Of a DNA stretch of 18,178 nucleotides, positions 16,899 through 18,178 are shown in pieces (the first letter of the stretch is position 1; each line of letters begins with the position of its first letter). The notes under the pieces are model-generated. The model did not search any database. It saw only the letters and a list, made by a program, of their open reading frames with translations, and was not told the origin of the DNA. Origin of the DNA: Thermoflexus sp040289485 (GTDB taxonomy: Bacteria; Chloroflexota; Anaerolineae; Thermoflexales; Thermoflexaceae); assembly GCF_040289485.1 (NCBI RefSeq), contig NZ_PSLG01000045.1, forward strand, positions 1 through 18,178. Reading direction: 5' to 3'. Position numbers and translations under genes: made by a program.

Positions 16899-17746
16899 GC
16901 CGGTGGACGTGGGGGCTGGCGCTGGCTGGCCTGCTCGCCGGCGTGGGGATCGGGCTGGCGCTGGCCTGGGAGATGTTCCCTCCGCCCCCCGGCAACGGCT
17001 CCCCGGCCGAACTGGCCGCCCCCTACCAGGATCTGTGGATGGTGCTGGCCGCCCAGGCTTACGGGACGGATGGGGATCCCGCCGCTCTCCGCCGACGGCT
17101 GGACGCCCTGCGGCGGCCGGATCTCCCAGACCGGTTGAGGGATCTGGCCGAGCAAGGGCTTCTGGGAAACTGGCCGCTGCCGACGGTGCGGGCCCTGGCC
17201 CAGGCCGCTCAGGCCCTCGGCGCCCGGTCTCCGGCCCTGGTGGTGGTGCTGGCCACACCCGTGCCCACCCGACCGCTCCCCTCCCCGACCCTGATCCCCA
17301 CGCCTTCCCCATCCCCGACGCCATCTCCCTCCCCTACGCCGTCGCCCACGGCTTCTCCCGTTGAGGAAACACCCACGCCGCTGCCGACGCCCACCCGGGC
17401 CGGCCCAGAGATCCTGGAACAGCAGGCGATGTGCGAAGCGACCCCGCTGCTCCGCCTCTGGATCGTCGGCCCCGACGGCGCGGAACGCGCGGGGGTCCGG
17501 CTGTGGGTCTGGGGCCCTGGGGGCGTCGAGACGCTGTTGACCGGGCTGAAGCCGGGGATGGGGCCGGGCTACGCAGACGTCCGGATGCAACCCCAGGGGA
17601 ATTACCACGTGGGCGTGGAGCGCCCGGAGCCGATCCTGGAAGGCGTGACGGCGCGGCCGTGCACCGACGCCCGGGGCCATGCCGGCTGGACCGGATGGCA
17701 GGTGCGGCTGCGCCTGGCCCCAGGAGGAGCCGCCGGGCTACCATAA
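16895..17746 (+). CDS. Membrane-anchored protein with PT/PS linker and beta-rich C-terminal domain
   Basis: 283 residues, no named family recognised. Domains in order: N-terminal membrane helix about 4-25; a helical module 36-118 containing YQDLWMVLAAQAYGTDGD, homologous to the upstream protein; a Pro/Ser/Thr linker 121-168; and a C-terminal domain 172-283 rich in predicted strands (LLRLWIVGPDG, VRLWVWGPGG, YADVRMQPQGNYHVGVE) that resembles small Ig-like or carrier-type beta sandwiches. The only two cysteines, C180 and C256, bracket this domain and could form a disulfide, consistent with an extracytoplasmic position. ATG at 16895 overlaps the upstream stop and has GGGAGGA nine bases before it. 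Longer in-frame readings from 16433 overlap the previous gene and were rejected. The role may be structural or ligand-binding at the cell surface. Confidence 0.82.
   Translation: MSRWTWGLALAGLLAGVGIGLALAWEMFPPPPGNGSPAELAAPYQDLWMVLAAQAYGTDGDPAALRRRLDALRRPDLPDRLRDLAEQGLLGNWPLPTVRALAQAAQALGARSPALVVVLATPVPTRPLPSPTLIPTPSPSPTPSPSPTPSPTASPVEETPTPLPTPTRAGPEILEQQAMCEATPLLRLWIVGPDGAERAGVRLWVWGPGGVETLLTGLKPGMGPGYADVRMQPQGNYHVGVERPEPILEGVTARPCTDARGHAGWTGWQVRLRLAPGGAAGLP
17255..17398 (+). repeat. Low-complexity Pro/Thr/Ser linker coding repeat
   Basis: Degenerate short repeats encode PTPSPSPTPSPSP-like sequence. This is typical of surface-exposed linkers in Chloroflexota and likely extended, possibly O-glycosylated. 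It is coding repeat, not a CRISPR or satellite. Confidence 0.8.
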
Positions 17747-17763
17747 GTATCCGGAGGTCAAGG

Positions 17764-18178
17764 ATGCCGGTCTCCAGACAGCGATCGGATCCTGCCTTGG
17801 CCTGGGCCGCTCGGGCCCTTTCCGCGCGCACGCCCGGGGAGGCCCTCGGGTGGCTGGCAAAGGCCTACCAGGCCGCCCCGACCGCACCGGCCATCCGGGC
17901 GACGGTGCGGCGGGTCCGTCGGCGGTTTCCCAACGCCCGGGGTCGCCCGCCCGTCCCATGGCCCCTCTGGGCTACCGGGCTGGTATCGGCCGATGGACTG
18001 CTGACCCTGGCCGCCCTCGGGCGAATCCTCTGGGGCCTGCGTTCGCCAGCTGCGAACCCCGTCCCCACGGCCGCAACGGCAGAAAGGCCGGTCCCTTCGC
18101 CCCTGACGCCGAAGGTCCCTTCCGCCTCTGCGAGGACCGCCGACAGCGCCCCGCCCCGCCCTTCCCCCACGCCGTCCA
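17764..18178 (+). CDS. Membrane protein of unknown function, 3' end missing
   Basis: The frame is open for 138 codons to the window edge without a stop. ATG at 17764 has GGAGG six bases upstream, 17 bases after the previous stop, so it is the third gene of the same cluster. The N-terminal ~60 residues are a positively charged helical domain (EALGWLAKAYQAAP, then RRVRRRFP), resembling one TPR-like hairpin, presumably cytoplasmic. A hydrophobic segment at about 66-92 (PLWATGLVSADGLLTLAALG) is the likely membrane helix. After it comes a Pro/Ala/Thr/Ser-rich region like the linker of the preceding protein, so an extracytoplasmic domain probably follows beyond the edge. No family recognised. Confidence 0.7.
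   Translation, partial: MPVSRQRSDPALAWAARALSARTPGEALGWLAKAYQAAPTAPAIRATVRRVRRRFPNARGRPPVPWPLWATGLVSADGLLTLAALGRILWGLRSPAANPVPTAATAERPVPSPLTPKVPSASARTADSAPPRPSPTPS

Noticed and set aside
17255..17398. Short tandem repeats as a possible CRISPR or satellite
   Set aside because: They are in frame and encode a Pro/Ser/Thr linker; spacing and sequence do not fit a CRISPR array.

Overview
The window is very GC-rich and reads like a chromosomal segment of a thermophilic bacterium. A Chloroflexota (Anaerolineae or Thermoflexia-like) host is my best guess. It rests on the Pro/Thr-rich linkers after the lipobox and in the small membrane proteins, strong SD sequences on almost every gene, and the compact operon style. 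No rRNA, tRNA, CRISPR array or insertion sequence was seen.

Layout. (1) 1-761 (+): the 3' part of a coiled-coil protein with a nuclease-like C-terminal domain, cut by the window edge. (2) 855-14720 (-): fourteen tightly packed genes, in transcription order livJ-livH-livM-livG-livF-hpaC-dapA-like-hpaG-hpaE-hpaB-hpaD-alpha/beta hydrolase-paaK-paaI. Gaps are 58 nt or less and several genes overlap. One strong sigma70-type promoter (14829-14857) lies upstream of livJ, with a palindromic operator just downstream of it (14803-14816). (3) 14858-15347: intergenic DNA with no convincing gene. (4) 15348-16253 (+): an AT-rich family 2 glycosyltransferase unlike its surroundings in composition. (5) 16539-18178 (+): three short genes for membrane-anchored proteins of unknown function. 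The first two are paralogues, and the last is cut by the window edge.

How the genes work together. The Liv-type ABC importer probably brings in an aromatic acid such as 4-hydroxyphenylacetate or phenylacetate. HpaB with its flavin reductase HpaC hydroxylates 4-hydroxyphenylacetate to homoprotocatechuate. HpaD opens the ring by extradiol cleavage, HpaE oxidises the semialdehyde, and HpaG acts on the resulting tricarboxylic acid. A DapA-fold aldolase probably makes the final cut to pyruvate and succinate semialdehyde, the job HpaI does in enterobacteria. HpaF (isomerase) and HpaH (hydratase) are not in the window. PaaK and PaaI tie the operon to phenylacetyl-CoA chemistry, and the operator matches the Thermus PaaR-type site as I remember it. 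No regulator gene is present.

The most interesting items are the promoter/operator, the proposed DapA-for-HpaI replacement, the frameshift-like tail of livF running into hpaC, the single-gene AT-rich island, and the uncharacterised membrane-protein trio.
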